From Notolepis coatsorum (Eukaryota > Chordata > Actinopteri > Aulopiformes > Paralepididae), in assembly GCA_963971535.1 (NCBI GenBank), contig OZ020589.1, positions 96,220,324 through 96,284,323 on the forward strand: DNA of 64,000 bases. The letters run 5' to 3'. The notes under the pieces were generated by a model. It made no database searches. It was not told the DNA's origin and saw only the letters and a program-made list of their open reading frames with translations. This document shows, piece after piece, positions 21,121 through 32,689 of this stretch. Each line of letters starts with the position of its first letter. Position 1 is the stretch's first letter. Made by a program: the position numbers and the translations under genes.

Positions 21121-22575
21121 ATGGACTTAAACTCCGGACTGATAGAAGAGGCTAACAACACTTTTTGCCAAGAATGGCCACCGGAGATCAGACGGGACAA
21201 ATACAAAGACGAGGACAAAGGAAAAGGTGGCGGGACAAAACAAAAGCACAGGGGAAGGAGAAGTGGAATCAGATTAAGGCAAAAAAGTTCTGCTTACCGG
21301 CCGGCAATCCCATCAATTCTGTTGGCGAATGTTCGTTCGCTGGAGAATAAGATGGACGATCTCCGTGCAAGGGTTCGATTCCAACGGGATGTGAGGGATT
21401 GCAACATCATGTGTTTCACGAAGACATGGCTAAAGCCAACAACTCCGGATCACAGTATCTCTCCGTCGGATTCCTTCTCCGTCTTCCGAGTGGACCGTAC
21501 AGATGAGTCCGGTAAGAGTATTGGAGGGGGTGTCTGTCTTCTTACGAACAACGGCTGGGTTAGCCCCAAGGAGATAAAGATACTCTCTCGTTCATGCTCG
21601 CTGGACCTAGAACATCTGTCCATCCCATGTCGCCCGTTTCATCTCCCCCGAGAGTTCACCGCCATAATCATGACGGCGGTGTACATTCCACCACAAGCGG
21701 ATACCGCCAGGGCCCTGGCGGATCTACAAGGACATCTAAACAATCACCAGATCAAACATCCAGACGCAGCCATGATCATAGCCGGCGCTTTCAATCAGGC
21801 GAATCTGAAGAAAGTGATGCCAAAATTCTTCCAGCACATCGCTTGCACCACCAGGGGAGGAAATACGCTGGATCATTGTTACACCCAGTTCAGAGCCGGT
21901 TACAAGGCAGTACCGGCTCCTCCATTAGCTGGATCAACAAGCACATCGGATCATGACGCCATCTTGCTCTACCCGGCCTACAGGCAGAGATCACGAGACG
22001 CTGTCGTGTCACGTGAGGTAAAGAAGTGGTCCGACCAATCAGAGGCCACGCTACAGGACACACTCGATGACGTCGACTGGGGAATGCTCCAGGCAAACTC
22101 CAGTGAGTTTGATAATGTTGTTGTTAGCTTTATAGCAACACTAGCGGATAGCATTGTACCCACGAAGAAGGTTCGAGTCTTCCCGAACCAGAAACCGTGG
22201 GTTGACAATACTATCCGAGTGGCTCTGAACGTTCGCACCACTGCTTATAACCTGGGCAGAGCGTCAGGAAACATGGAGGAGTATAAGGCTACAGTCTATA
22301 CTCTGCGCAAGGCTGTAAAGCTTGCTAAGAGGACGTACGCTGACAAGATAGAGGCACAAATGGTCCAGAACGACACAAGAGGTTTATGGCGAGGACTACG
22401 GACGATAACTGACTACAAAGTCAGCGCCCCCTCAATGGGGAGTGCCGACGCCTCTCTCGCGGACCAACTCAACTCCTTTTACGCACGGTTAGGTGCAAAC
22501 AGTGACGTCACTGACGCACCGGCCGTCGAGGAGGGGGGGGGGCATCCGCGGGGGGGGGGGGCACTCTCTCAGTGA
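21121..22575 (+). pseudogene. L2 ORF2 N-terminal half with a mutated endonuclease
   Basis: An open stretch of 484 codons. After a basic N-terminus (to about residue 60) an APE-type endonuclease is recognisable: LLANVRSLENKMDDLR, then CFTKTWL where the family has FTETWL (catalytic Glu replaced by Lys), then IIAGAFNQANL where the family has GDFN-(G/A)NL (catalytic Asp replaced by Ala), and an intact SDH near residue 280. A linker with PNQKPWVD follows. The frame is lost at G runs around 22532-22560. With two catalytic residues gone, the endonuclease would be inactive even if made. Confidence 0.85.
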
Positions 22576-23848
22576 TGGAACGCAGTGTGAGAAGAGCATT
22601 TATGCTGGTGAACACCAGAAAGGCAGCTGGCCCAGATGGGATAACAGGACGTATACTTAAGTCCTGTGCTAACCAGCTAGCCCCAGTGTCCCTGCCTGCT
22701 TCAAGGTGTCCACTATAATACCGGTACCAAATAAATCCTCCCCAACAGGGCTTAATGACTACAGACCGGTGTCACTCACCTATGTGGTCATAAAATGTTT
22801 TGAGAGGCTGGTTAAGGATTATATTTTTGTGCCTTCCTCCCCAGTGATATGGACCCTTTGCAATGTGCATACAGGCCAAACAGGTCCACTGACGATGCGG
22901 TCTCTCAAGTACTACACAGTACCCTCTCTCACCTAGACTGCCAGAAGGGGGGCTATGTGAGACTGTTGTTCATTGACTACAGCTCAGCGTTCAACACCAT
23001 AGTCCCCACCAGACTGGTGGACAAGCTGATCGAGCTGGGTCTGAGCTCCGCTCTGAGCGCCTGGATACTGGACTTTCTGAGTGAAAGGCCCCAGGCGGTC
23101 AGGGTGGGGGGTCAGACCTCCAACACCATCACCCTGAGTATCGGGTCCCCCCAGGGCTGTGTTCTGAGCCCCCTGCTGTATTCACTATACACACATGATT
23201 GTGTGGCCAAGTTCAGCTCCAACTCCATAGTGAAGTTTGCGGACGACAGTGGTGGTGGGGCTGATCTCTGACAACGACGAAAAGGCCTACCGGGAGGAGG
23301 TTGATGCACTGGGACGCTGGTGTCAGGACAACAGCCTGCTCCTGAACATTGGTAAAACCAAGGAGCTGATCGTGAATTTTTAGGAGAACACAGCAGGGGA
23401 CACACACACCACTGAGGATAAACGGGGCTACGGTGAGCAGCTTCAAGTACCTGGGGGTCCACATCTCAGAAGACCTGACATGGACAACACACATAGACTC
23501 AGTCGTAAAGAAGGCGAAGCAGCGCCTCTACCACCTGAGACAGTTAAGGAAGTTCAGAGTATCGGGGAAGATACTCCTGTCCTTCTACTCCGGAGCTGTA
23601 GAGCATCTTGACTGGAAACATCACTGCCTGGTATGGAAACAGCAAGGCACAGGATAAGAAGGCCCTACAGAGAGTGGTGTGCTCAGCTGAGCGTACTACG
23701 GGTATTGCACTACCACCCCTGCAGGTCTTATATAACAAGAGGTGCAAATCCAGAGCCTGCAGAATAATGAAAGACCCTCACCACCCCAACAACAGCCTGT
23801 TCAAGCTGCTGCGGTCAGGCAAACGCCTGCAAACACCAGCAACTAGGA
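22562..23848 (+). pseudogene. L2 reverse transcriptase, frameshifted
   Basis: Blocks in different frames: NTRKAAGPDGITGRILK (about 22610), a deletion that removes the region after NQLAPVS (22690), [10 protein letters not shown] and [30 protein letters not shown] (22965-23020), [20 protein letters not shown] (23140-23205), FADD followed by a frameshift at 23245, then FKYLGVHISEDLTWTTHID and ITAWYGNSKAQDKKAL. Several frameshifts and a stop near 23382 make it non-functional. Confidence 0.85.
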
Positions 23849-23850
23849 CA

Positions 23851-24630
23851 GAGATCACCTCCTGGTTTGGGAATAGCACTGCACAAGACCGAAGCAGACT
23901 ACAAAGAGTGACACGTTCAGCCGAACGCACAATTGGAGGGGGGCTCCCCACCCTCCAGAACATTTACAACAAGCGTTGCAAGGGCAAGGCTAAGAGAATC
24001 ATTAAAGACTCCAGTCACCCGAACAACTGCCTCTTTGAACTGCTGCGGTCAGGCAAGCGATACCGGAGTCTCAAGGCGAGCACAGAAAGACTCAGAAGAA
24101 GCTTCTATCCCCAGGCCATCAGGCTGCTAAACGAACAATGAATGAACACTACACAACAACAACCACCAAACGCACATAGCACACACATCCACACGCACAC
24201 ACTCACTTTAAACAAACACACTGTAGCACCCACTCCACACACTTTATAGCACACACCCACTTTAAACAAACACACTGTAGCACCCACTCCCCACACTTTA
24301 TATTTATTGATGAAGGATTGCACTACAACTCGTACACCTTACTGTAAATTGTACCTAAAATTGTACCTCATCCCATTTCTGCTTTGCACTAGATAGTACT
24401 GTACATTAGTACACTGCATAGTATTGTATATTATATGGTAACTCAGAACATTGTACATATGTCTATACCGAACACTGTGACCTCATTTTTCTTCTTCTAA
24501 ATTACATGCTATATTATGTTATTTGATACTATCTTGTCTAGCACAGTCTCTGGAGCGTAACAGTAAGAAGCATTTTGTATGAAAGTATTCTGTACTTCTG
24601 TATGACAACTATTAAAGAACTTGAACTTGA
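23851..24630 (+). mobile_element. L2 LINE (copy-2 subfamily) 3' fragment inserted in another L2
   Basis: From ITSWFGNSTAQDRSRLQ to the tail TTGAACTTGA, this segment is almost identical to the reverse complement of 13965-14790, including the doubled 3' UTR unit. On its left the recipient reads up to LQTPATRTE and on its right resumes at RLRLSFFPQAIR, so it was inserted into homologous coding sequence. The junction keeps the frame, giving a 177-codon chimera from 23608 to 24141. Confidence 0.88.
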
Positions 24631-25218
24631 GAGACTCCGGCTCAGCTTCTTCCCCCAGGCCATCAGAGTCTTGAACACTGAACTCTCCACACACAATTAC
24701 ACATGAGCACACATATAACACACACACACTGTATACGCTCACACACCAACAGTCACTTTAGCATGAACACACACACACATGCTGCACACGCTCACACTCA
24801 ACGGTCACTTTACACAATGAAAAGGTCACTTAAAAAAAAATATTATAAATAAAAGAGAACAGGAGTGGTTCTTGTATAGTAAATAGATGGATATAGCAAG
24901 TTAGCATAAGGACACATAGTATAAATGTAGATTGTATAGTATAGCATTGTATAGTAGTGTACATAAGACCCAGTGCCTCATCCGTAGCTAACATTATTGC
25001 ACTATCGCAGGACCTTAGCATGTCTTACCATGTTTTTTGTAAACTTTATGTACATTATACCTGTTATGTCTTATTCTTATTACTTGTATTATTGCACAAA
25101 TGTCTTATTCTCATTCCTATTCTTATTACTTGTATTATTGCACAATCGCTGCGGGCATGACCCCCCACATTTCACTGTATGCTTGTATGCCGTGACAAAT
25201 AAAACTCTTGACTTGACT

Positions 25219-25269
25219 TCCTTTGCTGCCATTTGTTGGTATGGAAACCTTGGCATTAAACAGAAGAAT
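25219..25269. other. Short unassigned spacer between LINE tails
   Basis: No feature seen. Confidence 0.3.
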
Positions 25270-25582
25270 TCCCTTAACGGGATTGTGCCCTTAACGCGAT
25301 CCTAAATCCGGAGTATCAATTATTGCCTTCCGGCCAACGTTTTGAGACCCCTGCAGCTAAAATCAATATACAAATTCTCATTTATACCTACCTCCATTCG
25401 TGCCATCAATGGTTGTGGTTGCTTGTTTGACTGTTATGATCTGATCCTGCGACCATGTACTGTACATGTCTGTCTGTGTTCTTCTTGTTATGTATGTTTG
25501 CTGTGTTTTTTTGGAGCTCCTATTTATCTGCTGTAACATGAATTGCCCAGTTTGGGACATACCAATAAACTTGACCTTGAGT
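25270..25582 (+). mobile_element. LINE 3' end fragment (L2/CR1 type)
   Basis: Encodes a C-terminal IYKFSFIPTSIRAINGCG segment typical of the end of jockey-superfamily ORF2, then a short 3' UTR ending in AATAAACTTGACCTTGA. Only about 300 bp are present. Confidence 0.65.
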
Positions 25583-25712
25583 AGCTGTTGACTAAAAACA
25601 CACTTCTATACACTACTATACTAATATGTCTTTACTACTATGCACTCAACACTGCAGCACCCACGTTTCAGCACTGTTTGATGAACATTGTTACTCAGTT
25701 GTAAGAGTTGTA

Positions 25713-26250
25713 CCGGCGGCATGGTGGTGTAGTGGTTAACACTGTCACCTCACAGCTAGAAGGTCCTGGGTTCGATTCCCACTAGGGGACCAGGTTGCTG
25801 CGTTGCCATGTACCCAGGTGGGATATCTCCAGGGCCTTTCTGTGTGGAGTTTGCATGTTCTCCCCGTGCTCGCAAGGGTTTCCCCTCCAAATGGAAAAAC
25901 ATGCAGAACAGATAGCTAACGCTGTCGTGTCCCTGACGAAGACGGACAGGAGCACTTGGATTGGTCCCCGGGCGCGGCTCGGACCGAAGCCCATGTCTGC
26001 TCCCAGCTGCCCTTGAGGGGGGGGAAGGACAACGGGATGGGAAAAGTGCAGACATTTCATGGCAACTCAGTGCATGTGTGTGTGTTCCTATGTGTCGCCC
26101 ATCTTACATGTGTGTGTGTGATAATCTGCATGACAATTAAAGACTTCTTCTTCTACCCTCCCTGCTGACTTCTCTTACAGAACTTGTACAGTAAGTCGCT
26201 TTGGATAAAAGCGTCAGCTAAATTACTAAATGTAAATGTAATTATCATGG
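25713..26250 (+). mobile_element. tRNA-derived V-SINE-like element
   Basis: A box TGGTGTAGTGG (25725-25735) and B box GGTTCGATTCC (25769-25779) form the tRNA-related head. The conserved centre TGTGTGGAGTTTGCATGTTC (about 25839-25858) is characteristic of fish V-SINEs. The 3' portion ends near 26150, followed by a second widespread teleost repeat tail (GTCGCTTTGGATAAAAGCGT, about 26194-26213). Confidence 0.8.
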
Positions 26251-26997
26251 AATAACAGAAACTTCTTGCTCCTGTTTCAACACAGAGTAAACGAGATCTG
26301 TGGGGTTCATACGATGTCGTCGTCTGAGAAGAACTGATCCCCAACATGAACATCATTATTTCAATCAGCTTTTTCTGATAAGAACACAACCGAATATGAA
26401 GCATTGGGGTAGTGATTCTGAGTGACACAGATTTAGTCAAGCTTACTCACTGTTCCAAGTTTACAATCAAATGGTCCTCATTCTCTTCGTAACTCGGTTT
26501 ACGTACTTATTCGGCATTCTCAAACGGCTTCGTATTGTAAATTCGTTGTAGGAATTACGAACTCAAAAAGGCCGTTGTAAGTCGGACAGACCGGTGTGTG
26601 CCCGTGTTTTCAATAGCTTTCTCTGGGACAAGTCATTGGGGATTGCTGATACTACAGACATCCTTGGAATTAAATAATTATAATGATAATAAATACGACA
26701 ATATTTGTATCATTCATTACCATTATGTTTTGCATTTATAGTCCTGACTCAATGAGGCATTGTGAGCATTACACACACACGGCATACTAGTGGTGGGACT
26801 CGATTAAAAAAATATATTAAAATTGTTATCGAAATGAATCATATTTTAATCACATATCAATATTTGATGCGAAAAGCTAACATTTTCAATTCAAATTAAT
26901 TTTGGTATACGAGTGAGTCAATGAATATACATTATACATACGTTTAAGCAGCAAAATCCTGTATTAGCTACTACACAGACCAACAGATCAATGCTAT
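26251..26997. other. Unassigned sequence, possibly LINE 3' UTR at its right end
   Basis: No gene recognised. A short CA run is at 26770-26780. The right ~60 bp may be the 3' UTR of the Tx1-like LINE. Confidence 0.35.
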
Positions 26998-27576
26998 TTT
27001 TAACAATGTGCAGCAATTTTAGGAATATATATATAGCGCAAAGGACCTTTTGTAAACTCTGCTAACTGAGAAACATCATTCAACAACAATACAGAAGGCA
27101 GTACGGGTATGGTCAGAAATAAAAATTCTGATAATTGCGTGGTTACTTCTTCCCAGAATATCTTAACAGGGGGGCATTCCCAATACATATGCATAAATGT
27201 ACCGATATCACCCCTTAGACACAAGGAGCATAGAGAGTCTTGTTTAAGCCCCATTCGGTTCAATCTTATAGGAGTCAGGTAAGTCCTATGAATATAATTC
27301 AGATTAATCTGTTGATGATCCGGGTTGCGTGACGCTAGTCGAACGTTTGCCCAGACTTCTTGCCAATCAAAATCTACTTCCAAGTCTGGTATATCCCTCC
27401 TCCAAACTGTCTAGGGGAAGGATTCCATACGAAGACGTTAGTAAGTGATGATAAAAGTCAGATACGAAGCCTCTCGATGTCTCCCTTTCATAGAAGAATT
27501 TGTGATATCTGTGGTGCTCAAGTGGTATCTTTAATGGGACTCCATGAGCCTTCAAAGTTGCTAATAACTGTATATA

Positions 27577-28032
27577 TGTAACGGATGGTATCGTGAAGCG
27601 CAGTCAAGAAGGGCTGGGGTGAGTAGCGGTGCTATGGGTTAAACTCACTCACACCCTCAAAGACAGATAGACATGTTGCGAAGTAGTGAATTCACCTCTT
27701 GGTATAGCGGTCTGTGTTGCTGCCTGCGGCGTGGGAGACCGGGGTTCGACTCCCACTCGAGGCATCGAAGTGCCTTGGGTGGAGTGGAGTGAGTTTGAGA
27801 GGGTGAGTGTAACGGATGGTATCGTGAAGCGCAGTCAAGAAGGGCTGGGGTGAGTAGCGGTGCTATGGGTTAAACTCACTCTCACATCCTCAAAGACAGA
27901 TAGACACGTTGCGAAGTAGTGAATTCACCTCTTGGTATAGCGGTCTGTGTTGTTGCCTGCGGCGTGGGAGACCGGGGTTCAAATCTCCCTCGGGGCATCG
28001 AAGTTTGAGGTGACGTTGTCACAACCATTACA
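27577..28032. mobile_element. Tandemly doubled tRNA-like repeat unit with TGTAA..TTACA ends
   Basis: Two head-to-tail copies (27577-27807 and 27808-28032) share TGTAACGGATGGTATCGTGA and a tRNA-like region with A box TGGTATAGCGG (27700-27710, 27933-27943) and B box GGTTCGACTCC (27743-27753; decayed in copy 2). The ends TGTAACGGATG and CAACCATTACA are imperfect inverted repeats, flanked by TATA (27573-27576, 28033-28036). The LINE frame resumes exactly across the site. It could be a SINE dimer, a small TRIM-like retroelement or a short DNA transposon; I cannot decide. Confidence 0.7.
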
Positions 28033-28577
28033 TATAGAAATAATAAGTGGAGCTGGTGAGGTTAAATTTGTTATGAATTTCATGATAGCTACAGAAACCC
28101 CGTTCGTTGAAGATATCTCCCAATGTATGTATGCCCTGCTTTTCCCATTTGGGATATCTGATGGGTCGTTGTGCAATAATGAGTGCATTGTTATTGAATA
28201 GGGGAGAATGGCTATGCCATTTGTGTTGGTTAGTAAATTTTTTCTGTGTGTCACGCCATATCCGAATCACATGTGTAATAAGAGGGCCAAATTTCAAGTC
28301 GCATTGCTTAATTGATAATTTGGTGTATACTATATCCTGCAGTCTATGTGGTGCCACTATGTTTTCTTCTAATGTTCTCCAGGATACAGATGCTTGAGAA
28401 TCAAACCAGGTGATCGGTGGTCTTAAAGAGAACGCTTTAAAATAGTGGTAGAAGTCTGGAAATGCTAAACCTCCGTCGGCTTTGTTTCTCTGTGCGGTGG
28501 ATCTTTTTATTCATGGAGGTTTGTTGTTCCAAATAAATGTATATGCAGTGGAGTGACATTTTTTCCAGTAACCAGCA

Positions 28578-28735
28578 GGGGGGGGGGGGGGGGGGGTAAC
28601 ATGGGGGACCCTGATGTAAACAAGACAAAAGTCTTTCTCTGGTCTGCATCCCCTTAACAATTGTATGTATTGAGCTGTACTGTACCCATTCTGCAATCTG
28701 TTAATAAACTTTTCAATCAATCAATCAACATTGAG
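28578..28735 (+). mobile_element. CR1/Rex1-like LINE tail inserted in the Tx1-like LINE
   Basis: A G run (28579-28597) is followed by CATGGGGGACCCTGATGTAA, the shared 3' region and (CAAT)n. Tx1-like coding sequence lies on both sides, so this is a short 5'-truncated insertion in the opposite orientation. Confidence 0.82.
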
Positions 28736-29861
28736 CTAAAGAAGTTGATTCTAGGTAAAACATCCATCTTAACTATTGATACTCTGGCCTGTACTGAGTT
28801 TTTAAGTTTTGACCACCTGTCAAAGTCATTTGTGATCCTATCTTGGAGTCTTGTATAATTATACTTCACCGTTTGGCATATAGTAGGGAATATTTCAACT
28901 CCAAGACATCTAAAGTGTTCTACCATTGGTATATTTCCTGGAAGGAATGTAGCCTTCGCAGAGACATTAAGTGGGAGGAAGGCCGACTTTGGCCAGTTTA
29001 TCCTAAATCCTGATAAATTGCCAAAATCATCAATCAGCTTGAGAAGATGAGGCAGTGAGGTGGTAGGGTTTTGCATGAACAATATTACGTCGTCCGCATA
29101 TAAACTAATATGATGTTGTGTGCCCTTAATTGAGATTGGCTCTATGGATTGGGATTGTCTTATATACTGTGCTAAAGGCGCTAAGGATAGAGCAAATAGT
29201 CCGGGACTAAGAGGGCAACCCTGTCTGGACGAGCGCGACACAGGAAAGAGTATGGAGGTGAATTTACCTGTTATAATCATGGCCGATGGGTCTTTGTATA
29301 ATACTTTTATCATATTAATGAATCCGTTTCCTAACCCCATCCTTCCGAGTACTGCCCATAAATAAGACCATTCCAACCTATCAAAGGCTTTCATCGCATC
29401 CAAGGATAATACAGCTGTAGGTGGAATGGCATCCTTGCTGGCGTCTAACACATGTAGTAACCGTCTTATATTATCCGTGATCAGGCGGCCTTTTATGAAT
29501 CCAGTCTGATCAGGATGAACTAAAGATGTCATATGCTTTTGAAGTCTGATGGCTAGTACCTTAGCATACAGCTTGATATCGGTTCCGAGGAAGCTTAAGG
29601 GTCTATAACTACCACAATCGGTGGGGTCTTTCTCTTTTTTTAAGGAGGACAGATATGAGTGCAATATTGCCGTTCTTAAGGAAATTCCCCTCTTTGATTG
29701 AGTATAAAATCATATCAAGTAATAGGGGTCCAATTACATCCCAACATGAGAGGTAAAGTTCTGGAGGGATACCATCCCATCCAGGAGCCTTACCAATTTG
29801 CATTTCAGATATAGCCTCCCTAAGTTCCTCTAGTGTAATAGGTGTATCTAACTGTTTAGCG

Positions 29862-31390
29862 CAGGGGTCTCAAACTCAATTTATCTGGGGGCCGCTGGAG
29901 GTAGAGTCTGGGTGAGGCTGGGCCGCATCAAATATTTCACAAAAAAAGGGTTTCAAGTATTAAAAAAAAAAAGTACAACTGATCCAATCTTCTCAATCTT
30001 TAGCAATAACATTTCAGAACATGAACAGTTCTTCAGAACATGAACGGTTCTTCAGGCTTCTCAGTGGTGTCAGTGGACTCATCCACAGCTATGGAAATGC
30101 ACTGTGCATTTTTTTTTATTCTATCACAAAGCTGTGTAACAAAGGTAGCAGACAGGGGTAGGTGGAAGGTGCAATATGGTTGTACAAATAATCAAACACA
30201 CAGTCAAACAGCTTTAGCTCCCCGCTGGACAATGGCCAGGGGCATTTATTTAAACAAAACAGAAAATTGAGAAACAAACAAAAATCATACTGGCTCCCAG
30301 TGAAGCACCGAATTGTCTTTGCTATAGTCCAGTCTTTAACTAGGCCGGGCCGCTGTCCGGCTTACCGGCTGTTTAACTCACAGTTTGGTTGTCTCCTCAC
30401 AGCTCTCTCACTCTCCATTCCAAGACACCCTCTGATGTTCTTGGTCTGTCCTCTTTGAGAGGCATGCTGATTGCTAATTGAAAGACAGCTGTGTGTGTGT
30501 GTGTCTGCATGTGTGCAGCTGTCAGTCTTCTTCTCTCCATTGGGGGGAGCCAACAGGCAGGAACATAGCATCTATTGATCACCATTCCCCTCAGCCCCTT
30601 ACAGCTGTTTATAAAAAAATAGGTAAAAACCATATTATGCGTTTTCATCAATAAATAAATGCCCCACATTTTTTAATAGATTGGGGGCCCACAAATTGAT
30701 TCTTTCATGGGGCCCAGAATCTCCAGCTACGCCCCTGGCTGGGACTTTTTCCGTCCATTCACCTTTGAATTGCAGTCGACTTTTCTTTTACTGACCATCT
30801 TTGAAAATGCCATATTTTTCTGCTGGCTGCCTGCTGGCGAAAATAGGCTAATAGCTACATTTATCTCACAGATAAAACTGGGAGTGCGTTTACTGTAGAT
30901 GCGCTGTCAACTCTGCTCCGACTTGAACTGAAAGAGAGAGACGACATGCAGTCCGTGAAGACCCGCCCTACTCACCTACTCTGCCTCTGATTCGCAGACT
31001 GTGGGTGAGGGGGAAAAACGCTGACGGGACGCGTATGTGATTGGACCAGACTCGTACACAGACAGACGTGGCAGTGCAGGCGGACAGCGCGCAGCACTGC
31101 TCGCAGAGGAGAGAGATAGCGAGGATGCATTTGCTTCCACTTTACTTGATATCATATCACTCCGGAATCACGTTTCAACCAAGTCACTAACATAACGTTG
31201 CTGTCATGAGCCTGCGCTATGGTAGCCTACAAGTGATCAAATAAATAAAACTTACAACTCTCGCGCAACGACTCGGCAAACAGTAGTGTACGGGCCGCAT
31301 TAACACTACACTTTGATGTCCAGTAGGGGGCCGCAAAATATCATCCCGTGGGCCGCAATTGGCCCGCAGGCCGCGAGTTTGAGACCCCTG
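29862..31390 (-). mobile_element. hAT element with transposase relic
   Basis: Ends CAGGGGTCTCAAACTC / GAGTTTGAGACCCCTG (perfect terminal repeats of at least 16 bp) and an 8-bp duplication GTTTAGCG (29854-29861, 31391-31398). A minus-strand fragment near 30030-30140 reads CISIAVDESTDTTEKP, which is the hAT transposase segment around the first catalytic Asp. The remainder is decayed. It interrupts the Tx1-like ORF2, which continues in frame on both sides. Confidence 0.9.
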
Positions 31391-31398
31391 GTTTAGCG

Positions 31399-31551
31399 TC
31401 TTCCTCTGAGAGTTTAGGTAGGTTAATTTGATTAAGAAATGTATCCAGTTTATTTTGATCGAAAACCATTTCTGATTTGTACAAGTTGGAGTAAAACTCT
31501 CTGAAGGTGTCGTTAATTTTTTTGGGGTCTGTAACAAGTCCTTGTTGGTCC
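31399..31551 (-). pseudogene. Tx1-like LINE ORF2 segment between hAT and piggyBac
   Basis: Encodes the stretch from KDQQGLVTDPKKINDTFREF to LPKLSEEDAK. At its right end (31552-31555) is the TTAA used by the piggyBac insertion; at its left end is the hAT TSD. The frame joins ADIHTI, the last residues before the other TTAA at 50448, after removal of BEL copy C. Confidence 0.85.
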
Positions 31552-31555
31552 TTAA

Positions 31556-31944
31556 CACTTTGGTCGCCGGCCAGAAATCCGGAAATGGCGGCGCCTGGCC
31601 AGGATTCCAGGGCGATTTTAGCATATCTCATGATCTTAGCGGAGCTATTTCTATATTTTATATTATAACTATGGGGAAATTGTTTCGCTCATTTTGACGA
31701 CGACGAGTTGATGTACACTATGAAAAAAACCGTTTGTTTCTGCATGTCTTCGTCCGTTCACAATTACAAGTTAAAAAAGGTAAACACAGAGGAAAATTTA
31801 GCCGGTTTTTCTAGAAAAAAAGTTACAGACGTTTTTATGCCAGCTGCGCAATTCCCCGTTGCTGCTGCTTGAAACAGACGAGCACATGCACCAACATGGG
31901 CGGGGGGTGATAATAGTTACCGAACGTGTTATAAAGCAATTTAG
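31556..31944. other. Left subterminal region of the piggyBac unit
   Basis: GC-rich with short palindromes (GGCCAG near 31570 against CTGGCC near 31597). I see no gene. Confidence 0.45.
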
Positions 31945-31948
31945 ACTG

Positions 31949-32166
31949 GGATGGATGGATGGTTTGATTGATTGATTGTTTTATTGTTTGATTGATTGTT
32001 TTATTGTTTGATTGATTGTTTTATTGTTTGATTGATTGATTGTTTGATTGATTGTTTTATTGATTGATTGTTTTATTGTTTGATTGTTTTATTGTTTGAT
32101 TGATTGTTTTATTGATTGTTTTATTGTTTGATTGATTGATTGTTTGATTGATTGTTTGATTGTTTG
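31949..32166 (+). repeat. (GATT)n/(GTTT)n minisatellite
   Basis: About 215 bp made of GATTGATTGTTTTATTGTTT-like units. Confidence 0.9.
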
Positions 32167-32689
32167 ACAGTCCGACTGACAAACTTGAAATGCAGTAATA
32201 CTATTATATCGATCAGGTGGGAATATATTGTATTGATCAGGTTAGTAGATAGTGTACCGATCAGGTATTATAGATCATGTGCATGCAATAAACTAAAAAA
32301 AACAACCATTTTGACTGTTTCTCATTCATGTACTGTGCATAATCTGCTCCTGTGTTGTAGACACTGTGTTGCTCTGTACCTACCTGTTTTCCAATTTATT
32401 CGTCCATACATGATAAACACATTCATAAAGTAATAATATCTTGTATTGATAATATATCAATTAGTTTCACCTGGAAATACTACTACCTTATCAACCACCA
32501 TGCCTGGCGCTAACGAACAAGTAAGTTATAACTACTGGTGTAGGTCCAGAAAACATTATTATAAAATACAGAATACTTTACAATGCAGAAAACTTGAAAC
32601 GTTGATGAAGTGACATTTTTATTTCACAATATGTTCAATAAACTGGGTGACAGTCATCAGTACCAACTATTGTTGCTGTGCATTAGACA
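32167..32689. other. Unassigned piggyBac interior with degenerate repeats
   Basis: Near-repeats of TATTGATCAGGT occur at 32205-32270. At 32500 an ATG in a good context (CCACCATGC) opens seven codons ending at a consensus donor (GTAAGT at 32521); I see no downstream exon. Sequence at 32635-32690 is a diverged satellite-like monomer. Confidence 0.35.

Larger units (their letters stand above)
20826..25218 (+). mobile_element. L2-type LINE, second subfamily, near full length but broken
   Basis: Contains a probable 5' UTR (20900-21120), an ORF with endonuclease (21121-22575), reverse transcriptase blocks to about 23848, an inserted L2 copy of another subfamily (23851-24630), the displaced C-terminus (RLRLSFFPQAIRVLNTELS at 24631-24690), a CA-rich 3' UTR and a tail CTTGACTTGACTT at 25206-25218. 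The left boundary is not exact. Confidence 0.85.
26998..29861 (-). pseudogene. Tx1/L1-like LINE ORF2: reverse transcriptase and C-terminal region
   Basis: Minus-strand segments, from 29861 down: EEL-EAI--MQIGKAPGWDG, YRPLSFLGTDIKLYAKVLA, HPDQTGFIKGRLITDN, LDAMKAFDRLEWSYL, SRQGCPLSPGLFALSLAPL, the catalytic YADDVILF box (YADD at 29089-29100), WPKSAFLPLN, and a C-terminal CCHC-type zinc finger (CSLC...H-MYWEC, about 27165-27240). ORF2 ends at a TAA at 26998. Frameshifts occur, and two insertions interrupt it (27577-28032 and 28578-28735). This is the 3' part of a LINE whose 5' part lies beyond 50452, separated by a piggyBac-bounded block. Confidence 0.88.

Noticed and set aside
27700..27770. 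A possible functional tRNA gene (tRNA-Asp-like boxes)
   Set aside because: Acceptor and anticodon stems do not pair well, and the segment is part of a duplicated mobile unit.
31341..31631. Continuous 96-codon minus-strand ORF
   Set aside because: Its first part is the piggyBac terminus read through by chance and its end runs into the hAT terminus; only the middle is LINE coding sequence.
32500..32526. Seven-codon first exon with a good start context and donor
   Set aside because: No matching downstream exon or homology; too short to call as a gene, only noted.
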